Below, in pieces: positions 1 to 12,672 of a stretch of DNA of 64,000 bases; position 1 is the stretch's first letter; each line of letters opens with the position of its first letter. The DNA comes from Ramazzottius varieornatus (Eukaryota; Tardigrada; Eutardigrada; Parachela; Ramazzottiidae): assembly GCA_001949185.1 (NCBI GenBank), contig BDGG01000016.1:682001-746000 (forward strand), in the 5' to 3' direction. Below the pieces are notes generated by a model, which was not told the DNA's origin, searched no databases, and saw only the letters and a list, made by a program, of their open reading frames with translations. Position numbers and translations under genes: made by a program.

Positions 1-70
1 GTGTCAGCCACAATAACGAAGAAGTGCGCCACGTGAAATGACGATCATTTTCAGTACGTTTGCCAATGTT
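1..70. repeat. Palindromic element family A, right half
   Basis: Carries AAGTGCGCCACGTG and the tip TTTGCCAATGTT of family A, in the intron before the first visible BPTF exon. The left half lies outside the window. Confidence 0.7.
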
Positions 71-157
71 GCATTTTTTACTTTGAGTGTGGTATTTCTT
101 AGTCTTTTGGATTATGTTTTGAATATCGTTTTCATGGATTATTCTGGTGGTTTTCAG

Positions 158-3100
158 GCTTTGGGTGTTTACGAAATTCTCCGGCGTTTCTTCCAAGGTC
201 TCCAGCTGACGCCTTTCCGCTTTGAGGACTTTTGTTGTGCAGTCACAGCGGAAGAGAACTCTCGGTTGATTGCTGAAATCTTCAGTGCGGTCATCCGCCT
301 GCTGGTTCGTGACACCGAGTCGTCTGGCTTCTGGCTCGCGCCCCACGATGAGAAGGATAGTATTTATTTACCAGTAGCGTGTCTCGATGAGGTGACTTGG
401 CCGGAAATGCTCCGCATGTACTTGCAAAGTTCTCCGGAATATAAAGACGGGCTGAAGATTGTCGAACAGAGCAGCTTTCCTTGTGTGTCGGCGAAGAATA
501 AGCTGGACTTGTTGGAAATGGTCAGTTCGGCTCTTCTGCGTTTACCAGGTAAGTTCAGAAAATGTATGGAAGCTCGGCAAGCAAGTTTGGTTTTTCACGT
601 GGTGCACGTTTTTAGCATTTATAATTAGCAGCGTGCGCCACTTGGGAAAACGAGCTTCTAGAGTGTGATTGTTTTCCAAGGTGGCGCACGCTTCCGGTGT
701 GATTGATTGAAATTGTGCGCTAATTCGGAAACTTGCTTTACGAGTTTGTTGTGGATGACTTCTTACAAAAACTTGGTCTTTTTAGGTGTGATACGCTCCG
801 CGTTGACAGCTGACTTCGTAATCAGCCACGAAGAGCATTGTCGAAACTGTCAAAGACCGGGAGACCTCATCTGCTGTGAGCTCTGTCCAGCGACGTACCA
901 CTTGGAGTGCTCTGTTCCACCGTTGAAAGAAATTCCGGAAGGCGAATGGGTCTGCCACATCTGCCGCCTGAACCAGGTATGCAGGAAGCTGAGCTTTCGA
1001 TATTTTTGAGTACGGAGTTAGCTTGAGCTGTATGTTTTTTCCTGCAGATACCTGGCGTCAGCGATTGTGTTAGCGAAGTGGAGAAGCAGAACTTACATAT
1101 GCGGATCGAACCGGTCGGATTGGATCGTCACGGAAGACGCTTCACATTCCTTGCTCGTCGTTTGTTTGTGTGAGTGATGAGCATTTTGCTATTGAGTTTT
1201 TGGTAGCGAGACTGAGGTGTGTTTGATACTTGCAGGTACGAGGAAGATGAGTCCAGAGTGTGGTACTACTCTACCCTTCCGCAGTTCGAACAGGTACTAG
1301 ATCTGATGGATCCTGAAGATTTGGAGAAGGAACTGTGCGAGGCAATAGATGAGCTACGGGATGAAGTGGAGAACCATTTTGACGTTACGCAGAAGCTGAC
1401 CAAGAAGTACTCGTCTGGGAGAGCAATCTACCTCGACCAAGCCAATGGTAAGGGAGACCAGCAAACTTTCTCCTGAAAAGTTTCTGCCGGTGAATGGGAA
1501 AACGCTGCTTAAACGAAGTATTATTGGGAATGACGACTTCTTATTTTCTACAGCGACCATTGCTGAAGAGCGGAAACGAAGGGAAGCAGAAAAGGCAAAG
1601 AAAGATGAAGAGGATAAGAAAGGCAAGGACTCGAAGGAAGATATAGTCGTCAAGGAAGAAATGGGAACTTCCAGTAGCAGTAGCACCGAGCCTCTTTCGA
1701 AGGACTGTTCTCTTGCCAAGCAAGAAGGAGTAGAGCCAGGTAAAACTGAGAAGCGCTTTATGGCTGGAAATTTTTCCTTAAAAAACTTGCTCCATTTTAG
1801 GACCGAAAATAGCGACAAGAACTCGAACGGGTGCTCTGGCTGCCAAATCCTACTCGGATAGTCTGCTGAAGAACGCCAAAGATGTGACGACCATCCTGGT
1901 TCCGCCGCATATCGATGGGTCTAACACCTTCGACTTGCTGAAAACTGCGGGGCCGTCGTACAAGCTGGGCGTAGAAGGCTTGTTCCGGTTGTACAAGAAC
2001 ATGTTCAAGGACAACCCCTTCGCGCAAGACAAGGCACAAAGACAGGACGAACGCGACCGGAAGCGCCACTTGGGAACAAAGTACTCGTTGAATGCCGAGA
2101 AGAATACCCCGGGTGAATTCAAGTGGACTGGGCTGAAGCTAGGTAAGACTCCAAAGGGAAACGCTGAGAAATTTCAAATTTTGTTCTCGGTGAATAATGA
2201 AGCAGAAAGAAGACAAGTTTTGACGTTTTGATTGTAACAATTAATCACTTTTATGTACGGGAGCTGGGCAAACAAATTCGACAGGATCCTTACCCCAACT
2301 GGCGCACGCTTTCCGCTAGTGAGACCGGAAGCGTGCGCCACTTGAGCAAACGACCTGGTCGATTGCGCTTGTTTCGCCAAGTGGCGCACAATTTCAATGC
2401 TATTGGTTGAAAGCGTGCGCCACTTCGGAAGACGATCTTGTCCAGCTTCCCTGCCGAGCTCGCATATGTGGAAGTAGTGTTGCTTGAAGTTGCATGCTGT
2501 GACATATCATTGAAGGTGGCAGACGCGGGGGTCACGGTACTCGGTTTTGAACTGGGTTGAATGGCACTGGATCAGTGTCTATTTCTGCAGGTATTACCAA
2601 GACGCTCATCACGACCATAAAGACGACCCTTATGATAGAACTCGAGAAGAGTATCCACCCCTCGTTCTTCCATCCAACGTGGAAGGAGTCGAGAAAGATG
2701 TGGCAGAGGGAGGTGGAAGAAGCGGGTACGCCAGAGAAGCTGGCTTTAGCCTTGATCAGGTTCGAGTCCAGCTGCAGACCATGCATCTTCATGCCGTCAT
2801 GGCATGAGAACATGGGCTGTGTCAAGTGGTGCAAGATCGTCGCTCCCGATCGAGAGGAACTGCGCAACCAGGAACGAAGAAGGAAGCGGGAAGATGACGA
2901 AGCGGTGGTGAGATCGGCCAAGCGATGTTATGTTTCTTTTGTCCAAGGCGTCCAACATCAAGTACGTAAGACAAAACAGTTCCTAATAAGTCTGAGATAA
3001 TGTGTGCCACTTAGGAAAATGGTCTTGTTGGGTGTGTTTGCCGAGGTCGAATGATAATTTTGGAGCATTACGGTGTGTAGTAATGCTAGAAAGAGGTTTG

Positions 3101-6100
3101 TTGGACAACTGTCATGTTGTGATTTTGATCTTTTTGCAGATCTGGAAGCACAAAGGTGAGGAGTTTCGTCTTTCCGGTAAGGGTGGTGTGTACTGGTGGA
3201 GCAGTCGCTTCGGCGATGAGAAAGAACCTCAACTTGAACGAGTCACCACACCGGTTGAACCACAAAACCCGCCTGTGATCGAGGAAGATGTGATCGACAT
3301 TTCGTCCGCCTTGTCCAGTAACAGTAGCCTCTTCTCCATCCAGTCGAACGTGAAAGAGAAACTTGACAGAATATGGGCGAAAGAAAACTTATTCGTCAAG
3401 AATATTGCCGTAACCGAAACTGACACAAATGACACTGTGAAAGGTGAGTCTGAAAATGTCCCGAAGGCTGAAGACAAACCGACAGAGAAACCTGAAGTCA
3501 AGATGGAAGTCGATGGTGGGACACTGTCAGCTGAGAGTACTCCGGCAGTGAACAAGCTCGATGAGAAGAAAGAGCCAAGTGAAAAGCCGGACTTGCCGCT
3601 GGGCTTGGTGGGCTTGAAGCTGAATGGCTTGCTGGAGAAGGTGCCGAAGAACGGGGAGAAGGACCAGAATGAGAAGGAGGAAGAGGCAAAGAAGGAGGTG
3701 ATTCCAAGAGTGGATAATGGGCCGAAAGTGGGACTTCCGCCTCTGCTGGACTTCACGAGAGAAGAAGACTTGCTGGATTTCTACAGACTGTCGCAGCATG
3801 ATTACTTTGGCCTTGCTCTTAATGGCGGCCTAGTCGAGGTTAGTTTTTCTCATAGATAGAGCGGACGTCGGCAAATGATTGCACCCAAATGGTTGTCTCG
3901 AGTGGCGCACGTTTCCATTGTTGTTAGCTGAGAACGTGCGCCACTTGGGTAAACGATCTGAGTGGATTCATTTGCCAACGATCCATATTCTATGTAAAGG
4001 TGTGAAACTGCGAATCTAATCTCATGTGAAATGTTTCAGATGGGAGGATTCAAGTATGACTTCAAGGCTTCGCCCAACTGGGAGTATGCCCACTTTCCTC
4101 GGCCGAATATGCGGACTGCTTGGCGGTTCCGCACGTACTCCGTAAGGAATTGGGGTGGTGTGGCTCTCCAGATTAGAACCATCTATGCTGCCTTGAGATG
4201 GGAGGAGATGAACACAAAGCCCCCGCAAGGTGAGACTTTTCTTGTCTTGTTCAGCAACTGTCTGAGGTAACCTGCTGGGTTTTACAGCTGGACGAAAAAT
4301 CACCCATGACGAGCATTCAACCATCTACGCCGAGCTGGTACGAAAGAGACCTTCGGCCAGGAATCTGGAGTTTCCTCGTTATGAATACATGGTTAAGCGA
4401 GTGGTCATGCCCAACAAAGACAACAACTACCGCAGTAAGTCGCTCATGCTCTCCTGAATATTTTCTGTATGTTTTTCGCGGTGTTCTGTAGTTGGTTAGA
4501 TTCCCTTAAACGTTCGGTTAGATTGTCCGGAAATACACTGGGATGGGAATACATTTAATGTTGTTTCATCTTGTAGGCAACCAGAAGTCGACACCAGCAA
4601 GAGAAGGTCTTCGTGAGCGTCGTGTAGATACTCCAAAGTCGAAAGACCCGTACTTGCTGGACAGCTGGGTGATTGAAGACGAGCTGGAGCTGTGGGAGAT
4701 TAGGTCTTTCTACGAACGCGTGGAGCACCCGCCACCTGAACCACCGAAAGTACCACCTTCAGCCAGCATCATGGTCCCCGCACCGTCGACCTCTTCGGTT
4801 TACCCGGGCGTCGTCCGAAGCAACAGTGGAAAACCCCTCGTCAAGGTGCCCGCGGAAGGTATCAGTAAGTCCTTCCTCCTCTCCTACCAACATAATTGTC
4901 GGGTTTTCAGCTCTTGATTGGCTGTGTGTTGCTAGGAGGTCTCCAGAGCGAGATGGGCTTGAAACTCGTCCCCATCAAGGCTTACACAACCGACGGCAAG
5001 CAGCAGTACATCCTCGTACCCACTAACTCCGATGGAGCTTCCATTGCAAAGCATGCTACTGCCATCGGTAAGTTATTATTTCGAGTCAACAGAACTGAGG
5101 AGTTATCGTCGAAAGAATCGACCTAATCGTTTTTTCGCTGACAGACTAATCGTAGCAAAACGTCGAAAATCCAGTTCAACGTTAGTGTTTGAAACGATTG
5201 TAAACGAAAATGAGTAGAATAAAAAGATTGCTTGGTAGTCTTCACTTTTTTTCGGGTTAGCATTAGCGAGACACTTTTGACTTTGGTTTTGGTTTGTAGC
5301 AAAATTTGCTCAGAGGACACCTGGAAGTCAGCTTTTGGTGAACGGTCCCGTCACCACTCCCGTGGAAGAGCAGGTGTTAACCGTGACATCGATCGAAGAG
5401 CCGGATTCCGCGGTAATGCCTCCTCCGCCGGATAACGATAGCGGCTGGATCAGGGAGCATAACGAGAAGTTGAACAAGAGAATGCAGCAAGTGAAGAAGG
5501 CCATCACGACCAGGATCGGTGTGCTGAAACATGGACATGCGCGGATCAAGTCAGAAATGGTGGCTGCTGTACTGCAATCCATGGTGGTAAGTGTCGTTTG
5601 AACTGTAGAGAGGAAAAACCTTTTTTTAAAGGTTACACTTGGGAAACTCTTGGGCAAACCGTTCGGTAACATGTCTGATGGCACGTCGTGTGGGTAAACG
5701 AGCGGGCTGGATATGTTAGCCGTTACACTTATGGCGTGCCATTGAGTCCTGCTCGTTATGGTGCGCCGTGACGTGGGAAGCTGCAAATTCGAATCCACGT
5801 ATTTTAAACTCGAACTTGGAGTTTCTTTCGCTTTATTTTGCGTAAAAATTCGGTCAGGTGGTATTCTTCCGAGCTGAGACTTCTTAAGTGACTGAGCAAC
5901 GGAATATCGAATGGAGACTGCTTTCCATTTGCAGGATGAGAATCCGGAGTTGATACCTGGCTTGCCGGAAGCACCCATCGAGCCCGTGATTCCTCTTTCG
6001 CTCTTCCCTCAACCACAGCTCGTCAAGCACTTCTCGCCTGAACGAAAGTCTCCGAAGAAGTCGCCCATCAAGAAAGAAGCCTCTGGTATTCCTTCGACGA

Positions 6101-9100
6101 TCGCAGACGGCACGCCGCTTCAGCCGGAAGTCATTCCGACATTCAAGATCAAGAAGAGTCTGCTGACGCCACCGCCGAATGTCCCTGAAGTTTCTGCTCT
6201 GAAGAAGTCTCCGGAAGAGTTTAAGAGTCGGGCTAAGATGATCAACACCGCGCCGCCACCTCCCGAACCGAAGCCTTCAGGACCACCCAAGAAGAGGGGA
6301 CGAAAGTCCAACGCGGAGAAGTTGGCGGAGGAAGTGGCCATGATGGAAGCCGAAAAGGCCGAACAGGAAGCTGTAAGTCTATTCTCAGCTTGCTCGAAAG
6401 CTTTTGTCACAACTTTTTCAATGCCGAAAATCATCATTCTAAGGTTTCTCTCGAACAATTTCATACAAGGTTTCATCTTAATGTTTTGCCGAATTCGATA
6501 TTGGAGTTTTCTGTCGAGTCAGTTTACTTATTTTTTTGTCGTAGCAGATGGCAGCGACTGTGACTGGAGGTTTCCTGCCACTAAAAGATGGGGCTCTTAG
6601 TTTGGAGAAGAGCAAGAAGAAGAGAAACAACACGATGATGGTCAACGGGGAACTGGTCAGTGGCAAGAAGATCAAGCTGGAGAACGGCGGGGAGAAATTC
6701 GTTCCTGAGATCCATGACTTCGTCTCCCCTGTGAAGACGGAAGGTATGGCGTCGATCGTCAGAACGGCGACTCCTAGTTCCGAAAAGAAACCTTCCTCGG
6801 ATGGCAAGAAGAGGGCGAGAATGCAGTCGACTTCATCGGAAAGAAGTCCCACGGCCCAGAGGAGGAAGAAGGTCAAGGAAGAAGAAGACGAGACGGTGTT
6901 GCATTGCTACTGCCGTAAAGTCTACGATCCCACCAGGTACACGAACTATCTGAAGAAGTAGCCTAATCGTTTACAAAATGCAGTTGCAAATTTGCGAAAG
7001 CACGAAGGGAAACTAAGAATAATCCATGAGATCTCACGTACCTACATACTTCAACACGCTACGGTGCTTCGGTGTGGGTGTATGTAGGTACGTGAGGCGA
7101 TGTCAAGCAGGATGAACTGGATGTCCGTTGTGGTTGTTCGATCGGCTTTTCTCCATCGTTCTATTCCTTTTACAGGTTCATGATCGAGTGCGACAAGTGC
7201 GAACGATGGTTCCATGGCTCGTGCGTGCATGTGGTTGAAGGCAGTATTCCCAAGAAGGCCAAGTGGTTCTGTCCTGACTGTCTAGCCGGAAGTGCCGCTG
7301 CTGGCTCGGCAGTCCTGCCTACTCCTCGACCGGCCTCCGGACTCAAGCACCACGCGCAGTCGGATGCTGGTATAGCTCTTACAAAGAAGAAAAAAAAGAA
7401 AGACCGTCATCGCGAAGAGAAGGCGGTTTCGAAATATGGCAGAGACCCTTCAAAGATCGATCAACGCGCGCCGCTGCCCAAACTCAAGATTAAAATACCT
7501 CCACCGTCTCTGGCGCCGACCAAGACTCCGTCCACTGAAGAAGGTGAGGGTCAAATTATCCAGCTGATAAGTTCCAGAAGCTTTCCGCTAAACAGAAGCT
7601 GCCATTGTCTAGTTCTGTTGTTTACCGGAAATTAACGGCTTTCTTCCACCAGCATACAGCAGGCCTTATGATTACCATCGTCCACGTGTATGCAGGTGGT
7701 CGTAAAGTGGTTACATGTTGAGTGCAGCTTTCTCGCCTGTATACTTGCTAACTGGAAATGTTTTTGTAGGCGCTCCTGTGGGTGGGGACAACTTAGAGAA
7801 GGACATGATACCGAACCATGTTCTGGAAGCGGAAGAATCAAGTGAGGAAGGCTCACCGCCGGATGTGCTGACAAGTGGGACTGCTCGTAACCTGGAGGGT
7901 GTGAAGCCAGCAGAAGGTGTTGAATCTCCATCGACGAGTACCAAAGAGGAACGATCACCGAAAGAAACGGACATTCCATCGATCTCAGTGGAAGAATTGG
8001 AAAGAGGAGAGGCGGAGAAGGTGGAGAAGCAACAGCCAAGGATAACGCTCACGCTCCAAAAGAAGAAGAAGAGCGTGGAAGCGACGAAGGTAAAATTCGT
8101 TTAATCTTGTCCTGTTTGATTTGAACTATATCTAGGCCTTTCTTTGCAGAAGAATGGCGAGGTGATTTCCGAGACGATGCAAGAACCCGTGAGTTCTAAG
8201 AGGAGGAAAGCAAGTAAGAAAGGCGAAGCGGGGAAGAAAGAATCACAAGGAGAGTTAGTGAAGAAGGAGGAGGGAAGTACCAAGGTAAAGAAGCCTGTAA
8301 TGGTCATCGTCCCGGCGCCAATGGCTGCGGCATTCAAGTCCAAAAGCGGGAAGATTCAAAAAGAGGAGGCTCCGGTAGAGAAGAAGGTGATTCGGAAGGA
8401 CTCGGAAGCGGAAGAACCGGCAAAGACGAAGGGAAGCAAGAAGGGCGCCAAGACAGGCAGGGAGAAGGAAGCAGTCAAGGAAGTCTTCTGTTTGTGTCGC
8501 GAACCTAGCAAAGAGTAAGTCCAACAGGAAATCACTGAACGAGATAGAATCGAAAGCGATCTGACGGAGTTCATTTTCCGAGATCCCAAAATTAATATTA
8601 TTAGTCAATTCAACAAACAAAGTTGTAAGCTTATTTTTGGGTATCTTCAGGCATTTGGTGCAGAAGTTTATTGCTTGTGACAAGTGCAAAGAGTGGTTCC
8701 ATCCACGCTGTGTGGGGCTGACGGACGTGAAGGCGGAGAAGATGGCCAAGTTCATGTGCCCAACTTGCTCGAACCAGCCACAGTTCCGCGACTTCCTCTA
8801 CCGTAAGATTGTCCCACCGCTCGACCCAGCTGTCCTGCTCTCGGTCATCGAGGACCACTTGGAAAGAAGCCGAGTCGTGGACATGTTCAGGAACCCTGTC
8901 GACCTCAATGAAGTACCGAGTTACTCCGCTGTCATCCAAGAACCTATGGGTAAGAATTCGTGAACTACAATCGACTGTCGTTCAACAGTTGACTTCTTAA
9001 AAATCAACGGAATGAAGAATTCTTCCGATGAAACAGACGAGAAAAAATGCTCATGGACTGAAATGTCGGCAAACGAATTCACTCAGATGGTCGTATAAGT

Positions 9101-9448
9101 GGCGCACGCTTTCATCTACATGGGTGACAGTATGCGCCACTTGGAATAACAATCTGGGTGAGTGCGTTTGCCGGTGTCTCAGTTAGAAAAAATTCCATTT
9201 TCCCTTCAGACAAAATCCAATCAATTTGACTGTCGAGTTTTTTGTTCGCAGATTTGTCCACAATGAAGGAAAAGATTCAGGATGGCGCCTACGAAACAGT
9301 CCTGGATTTTGTCAAAGACGCCGGTCTGATCTTCGACAACGCCAAGACCTTCAACCCTTCCGTAAGATCTCCCTTTTACAAAGGCGCCGATACTCTTGAG
9401 GAAGTCTTCGTCAACCGTATGAACAAGCTTCGTGCTAACTGGAATTGA
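158..9448 (+). CDS. BPTF: BPTF / NURF301, large subunit of the NURF chromatin remodeller (5' end outside window)
   Basis: Nuclear scaffold of the ISWI-containing NURF complex; it reads histone marks and slides nucleosomes. Domain order matches the family. Exon 158-548 carries the DDT domain (VYEILRRF, PFRFEDFC) and WHIM-type motifs. Exon 786-976 holds the first PHD finger (HCRNC, LICCELC, YHLEC). The conserved middle block follows at 1048-4434 (DRHGRRF, VWYYST, SFFHPTW, AWRFRTYS, LRWEEM) and 4577-4864 (ELELWEIRSF). After a Lys/Glu/Pro-rich stretch come a second PHD finger (exons to 6936 and from 7176, CYCRKVYD then CDKCERWFHG), a third (exons to 8514 and from 8651, FCLCREP then CDKCKEWFH) and a C-terminal bromodomain (8651-8949 and 9252-9448) ending at a TGA. 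All introns are GT-AG and phases join where I checked them. The first exon begins at a splice acceptor, so upstream exons lie before the window. The Gln-rich region of vertebrate BPTF is not obvious here. Several introns carry palindromic repeat units. Confidence 0.95.
572..750. repeat. Palindromic element family A, tandem pair in BPTF intron
   Basis: Starts GCTCGGCAAGC and contains two successive palindromes: GCGTGCGCCACTTGGGAAAA at about 630, then GTTTTCCAAGGTGGCGCACG at about 670. Fills most of the intron 549-785. Confidence 0.65.
2260..2463. repeat. Palindromic element family A, tandem pair in BPTF intron
   Basis: Two palindromic cores (ACTGGCGCACGC...GCGTGCGCCACTT and AAGTGGCGCACA...GCGTGCGCCACTT) lie between one left tip (GAGCTGGGCAAAC) and one right tip (TGCCGAGCTC), as if one unit had duplicated internally. 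Confidence 0.75.
2998..3052. repeat. Palindromic element family A, half copy
   Basis: TGTGCCACTTAGGAAAATGG followed by TTTGCCGAGGTC; only the right half is recognisable, in a BPTF intron. Confidence 0.5.
3862..3984. repeat. Palindromic element family A, full copy in BPTF intron
   Basis: Tips GGACGTCGGCAAATGA and TCATTTGCCAACGATCC surround GAGTGGCGCACG...CGTGCGCCACTTGGG; the loop contains ATTGTTGTTAGCTG. Confidence 0.8.
7034..7095. repeat. Short hairpin family B, perfect 16-bp arms, in BPTF intron
   Basis: TCACGTACCTACATAC (7034-7049) is exactly complementary to 7080-7095, and the inner bases also partly pair, giving a 62-nt hairpin. Related copies are at about 18250, 49345 and 50055. Confidence 0.8.
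9062..9180. repeat. Palindromic element family A, full copy in last BPTF intron
   Basis: Tips ATGTCGGCAAACGAATT and GTTTGCCGGTGTCTC; core AAGTGGCGCACGC...TATGCGCCACTTGG. Confidence 0.75.
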
Positions 9449-10596
9449 GCCTACTGTTCCAAATCGTTTCCTCTTTGTTTGGTTTCTATATCCTCATGTG
9501 ATCTTTGGTTGAGAGAATTGCGGCTGTTTGTGGAAAAATGACCAGGAAGTGTCCTTTATTTGTTCTCATTCTTTGACTTATTTCTGTGGTTGAAGGAGAC
9601 TTTCGTTTTGCTTTGGCGGAGCGTTCATCTTTAATTCTCTGTGTAAACTAGGCAGATGAGACGATAAAATCACCCATGATATTTGGTCGACGAAAGCATC
9701 ACTGAGATATCACGGAAGAATTCTTCGAGTGACTATAACAGAAATTCAATATGAAATTTGCGCATGTGATATTGGTGGATTGAAATCGTCGTTGTGTGCA
9801 GCATCAGAAGTTAATGGTCATCGGAATCTACAAAGCTGTGGTGACTGCAGTCACCAGAGTTGTTTCTTCAATTTTCTCCTCATCCTTCAGTGGTTCGGAT
9901 GCTAACCACTCCGCAGGGTCGGTGGAACAGTGATCCGGTCCGTCGGCCTTGAAAGTGACCAAGCCAGCGATGGAGCCAACTTTGTTTTTCCTCCATGTTG
10001 GTCAAAATGCCTTCAAACTCGTCATCTCCCGCGAGACCTCTCCTGATAAACGGGAACATAGTCAGCCTACCAGGCGAAGGTTCTTGCATGCCTAACAAGG
10101 AAAACTCCGCACACAGCAGAGTGAGGAAAAGACAGTCTCGTCGGTTACGGTGGACGTCGTCGAAAATCTCAAATCCAGAATCCGAATTTGAGATAATTTT
10201 TGTTTTGAATTTCAAGTCGGTCTCAGTCAACACTCAACAGCTCAAATACTGATCAATGTTGAAGGCCCTCAGTTCCCGGCGCCCGCGGGAATTTTCCGAT
10301 TTTGATCTTTCGAAGGAGCGCCCTGGGCAACTTGCAGGCAGCTCGGCAGCCCTCTTCAGGTGTTTGGATATGTCGTAGTATCGTTTTATAATATTCAAGC
10401 ATAAAAAAGAAGCAGCTGAACTGGATTAAAAAAGACAATTTCCGAGAAGGAAGAAGGTAGGAACAACGATTAAAATACGATCAAGGTGCAGTCATATGCA
10501 GCAAGCAAAACAGGTGGTAAGCTAAGAGATATTCGAGCACCAAAGAACTTAAAAAACACAGCGTGGTGTACACGACGAAACAGGGAAGAGGAACTT
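9449..10596. other. Intergenic, convergent BPTF and HSF-like 3' ends
   Basis: No domain-bearing frame seen. Minus-strand frames at 9880-10233 and 10253-10438 lack recognisable features. Confidence 0.6.
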
Positions 10597-12449
10597 TTAC
10601 TGCGACGAGGTCGAAGGCAAGCTGTCCAGGCTGGAAGTAGACAAGGACTCCAAGTCTAATGTACCGTTGGGGAAGCAGTAGTCCAGGAAGTCCAAGCTCA
10701 GTTCGGAGCCTGCGCCTGCCAAGGCCGCCAGCTCACCGACCACCATCGGATCGAGGTTCCAGTTGTATCGATGTAACCAGTCGTCGTTCTGTTCTGGAGT
10801 TTCCGCCATATCCATGACCTGCCATTCTTCCGGGAGCTCCATCCATCGCTGCATGAGGAGCGTCTTGTTGGTCTCCTTGCGGAGTTTTGTCTCAGCTACA
10901 ACCAGAAGAACCAAATTAGCCAACTGACTTCAGGACCACATCGCTATACTGGATTCGAATCATTCAACAGCACGTGCCGCTTTCTTTGTTGACAGCAGAC
11001 GATCTAGTTTGGACGCGAGAAACATTGGGAAGGGGTGCAATGACGGTGGGAGCGTGAATGGCCGGAGGAGGAAGTGGAGGATGATATTGAGCAACAGCAG
11101 TGGCGATGCTGGTGTTGAGCAGATCGATTCCCGTGTCGATGAAGCTGACTTTGAAAGACGGAAGCGAAAAGACTTCTTGTACTACTGGAATACACGCTGG
11201 TTCCGGCTTTATCGGAAGAGTCAGCTGTGGACGCAGCTTCTTTGTCGGAACCTATACGGTAAGAGCAATGATACAGACATACAGCGAAGCTGAAATAAAA
11301 CCGGAAACCACACTAAACCGCGCATTACATCCCAGTGACTTCTATGGGAAGTCAACGAAGTAGCGCAATCCAGTGTCAAAACAGTGTAACGACGTGACAT
11401 CATGTGCTGATGAGTCAGTATGACGACAACTTATGTTTTGCCAGATTTCTCGCGAAGGTACTTACCGGAACAGCCACCGGCTCTTCCGAGGTTTCTTCGA
11501 AATCGGATTCGTAGGACTTGTGCTTGATCCCTCCACAGCCAGTGAGATGGATGCGCTTGACGACTTTGCGTTTGCAGTGCTTGAGCAGATCAGCGCGGCC
11601 CTGACGAACGTACTCGTGCGAGTACAAGCCGAAGCGCAGTTGCGTCCCGTTCCCGTCCACATCCACGAAGACATCGTGGCGCTTCTTGAAATTGTACAGG
11701 TTGAACTGTCGAATGAAGGAGACCAGCTTTCCAGTCTGCAGGAAGAAATCGGAATGATCGTCAGAAAATTCATCCGAAAAGAAAACGCGCCTGCGCCTGC
11801 GACATAGTACGTACTTTCGATATGCCCCGCTCATGACGTAAGACATAAACTAGCTTTTCTGTTTGAGAACCTATGTGTTCCGCTTTTCGTGTTGTAACGT
11901 CATAAATTTAGACTAAAAGGGCAGGCGGTTTTGATGGAGCATAGTGGGTCATGGCGTGCACTACATGCTTGCAGCCCATAGGTGGCGCTGTTCACTACAA
12001 CCCGCCACTGAACAAAACAACGGTTCAACAGCGAAATAAAATGTCATTACGGTTTGCAACTTTCACCGCGTACGCTTTTCTTCACGAAGCGACTCGCGGA
12101 ACTATATCTTCGAAAAAAAAGAATGTTCGAATAGAACGGACACAGGGTTTCGAACACATACCTTGAAAAGCGAGCTCGTGTCGCGGTTCGCCAGCAAGCC
12201 ACCTTCGAACTCGTCCAAGTTGATCATAATCATCCCTTCCTCCTCGAACCAAGTCAGATACCGGGATAACAAATTCGTCTCACATATCAACCAGATTTTG
12301 AATGGAAAGATCTGCTCTTCAACGCGACCATCAAACTTTTCGCGAGAAGCATCGTCCAGCCGACTCATGGCAAGACCCAAGTCCAGGTTCATATTTTGAC
12401 GCTGCAGGGTCGCATCAGCCATGTATTGAGGATATGTACTTCTGACCAT
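10597..12449 (-). CDS. Small HSF-type (heat shock factor family) DNA-binding protein
   Basis: Winged-helix DNA-binding protein of the HSF family, expected to act in the nucleus on HSE-like sites. Four exons join in phase to 379 codons: 12449-12162, 11735-11466, 11251-10969 and 10895-10597. The DNA-binding domain is split by intron 1. The first half has FPFKIW and an acidic strand region ending SSLFK; the second begins TGKLVSFIRQFNLYNFKK, the recognition helix, followed by a wing and RADLLKHCKRK. Exon 3 is Pro/Ser-rich with IKPE, a possible sumoylation site. Exon 4 is acidic and Leu-rich, like an activation domain. I see no heptad-repeat trimerisation region of normal length, so it resembles the HSFY/HSF5-like divergent branch more than HSF1; this is an inference. 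The donor of exon 3 is weak (GTTGAA) and was chosen on phase. The start is the first ATG after an in-frame TAG. Confidence 0.8.
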
Positions 12450-12672
12450 GTCTTTATAAAGTGCTAACGGATAGTGCAAACGATACTATGTACAAAGAAG
12501 CTATGAACAAAAATATCACCGGGCTATGAAGCAAAAAACTAGCAGCTGGCACCGGAAGAACAAAATAGCAGGTTGCATTGCGGGAAACTTGTCGTGGCCG
12601 TTTTTATAGTCAAGATTCGAATTCCGCTGCCTCCTCCTTCGACACGCCTTGCTCTTTATAAATCTGATGACT

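Noticed and set aside
5640-5800. Possible further family A palindrome in a BPTF intron
   Set aside because: CACTTGGGAAACT and GGTGCGCCGTGAC resemble parts of the core, but no paired arms or tips could be aligned with confidence.
9880-10233. 117-codon minus-strand frame as a further HSF-like exon
   Set aside because: The HSF-like model already ends at a stop at 10597 in phase, and this frame has no domain or clear acceptor.
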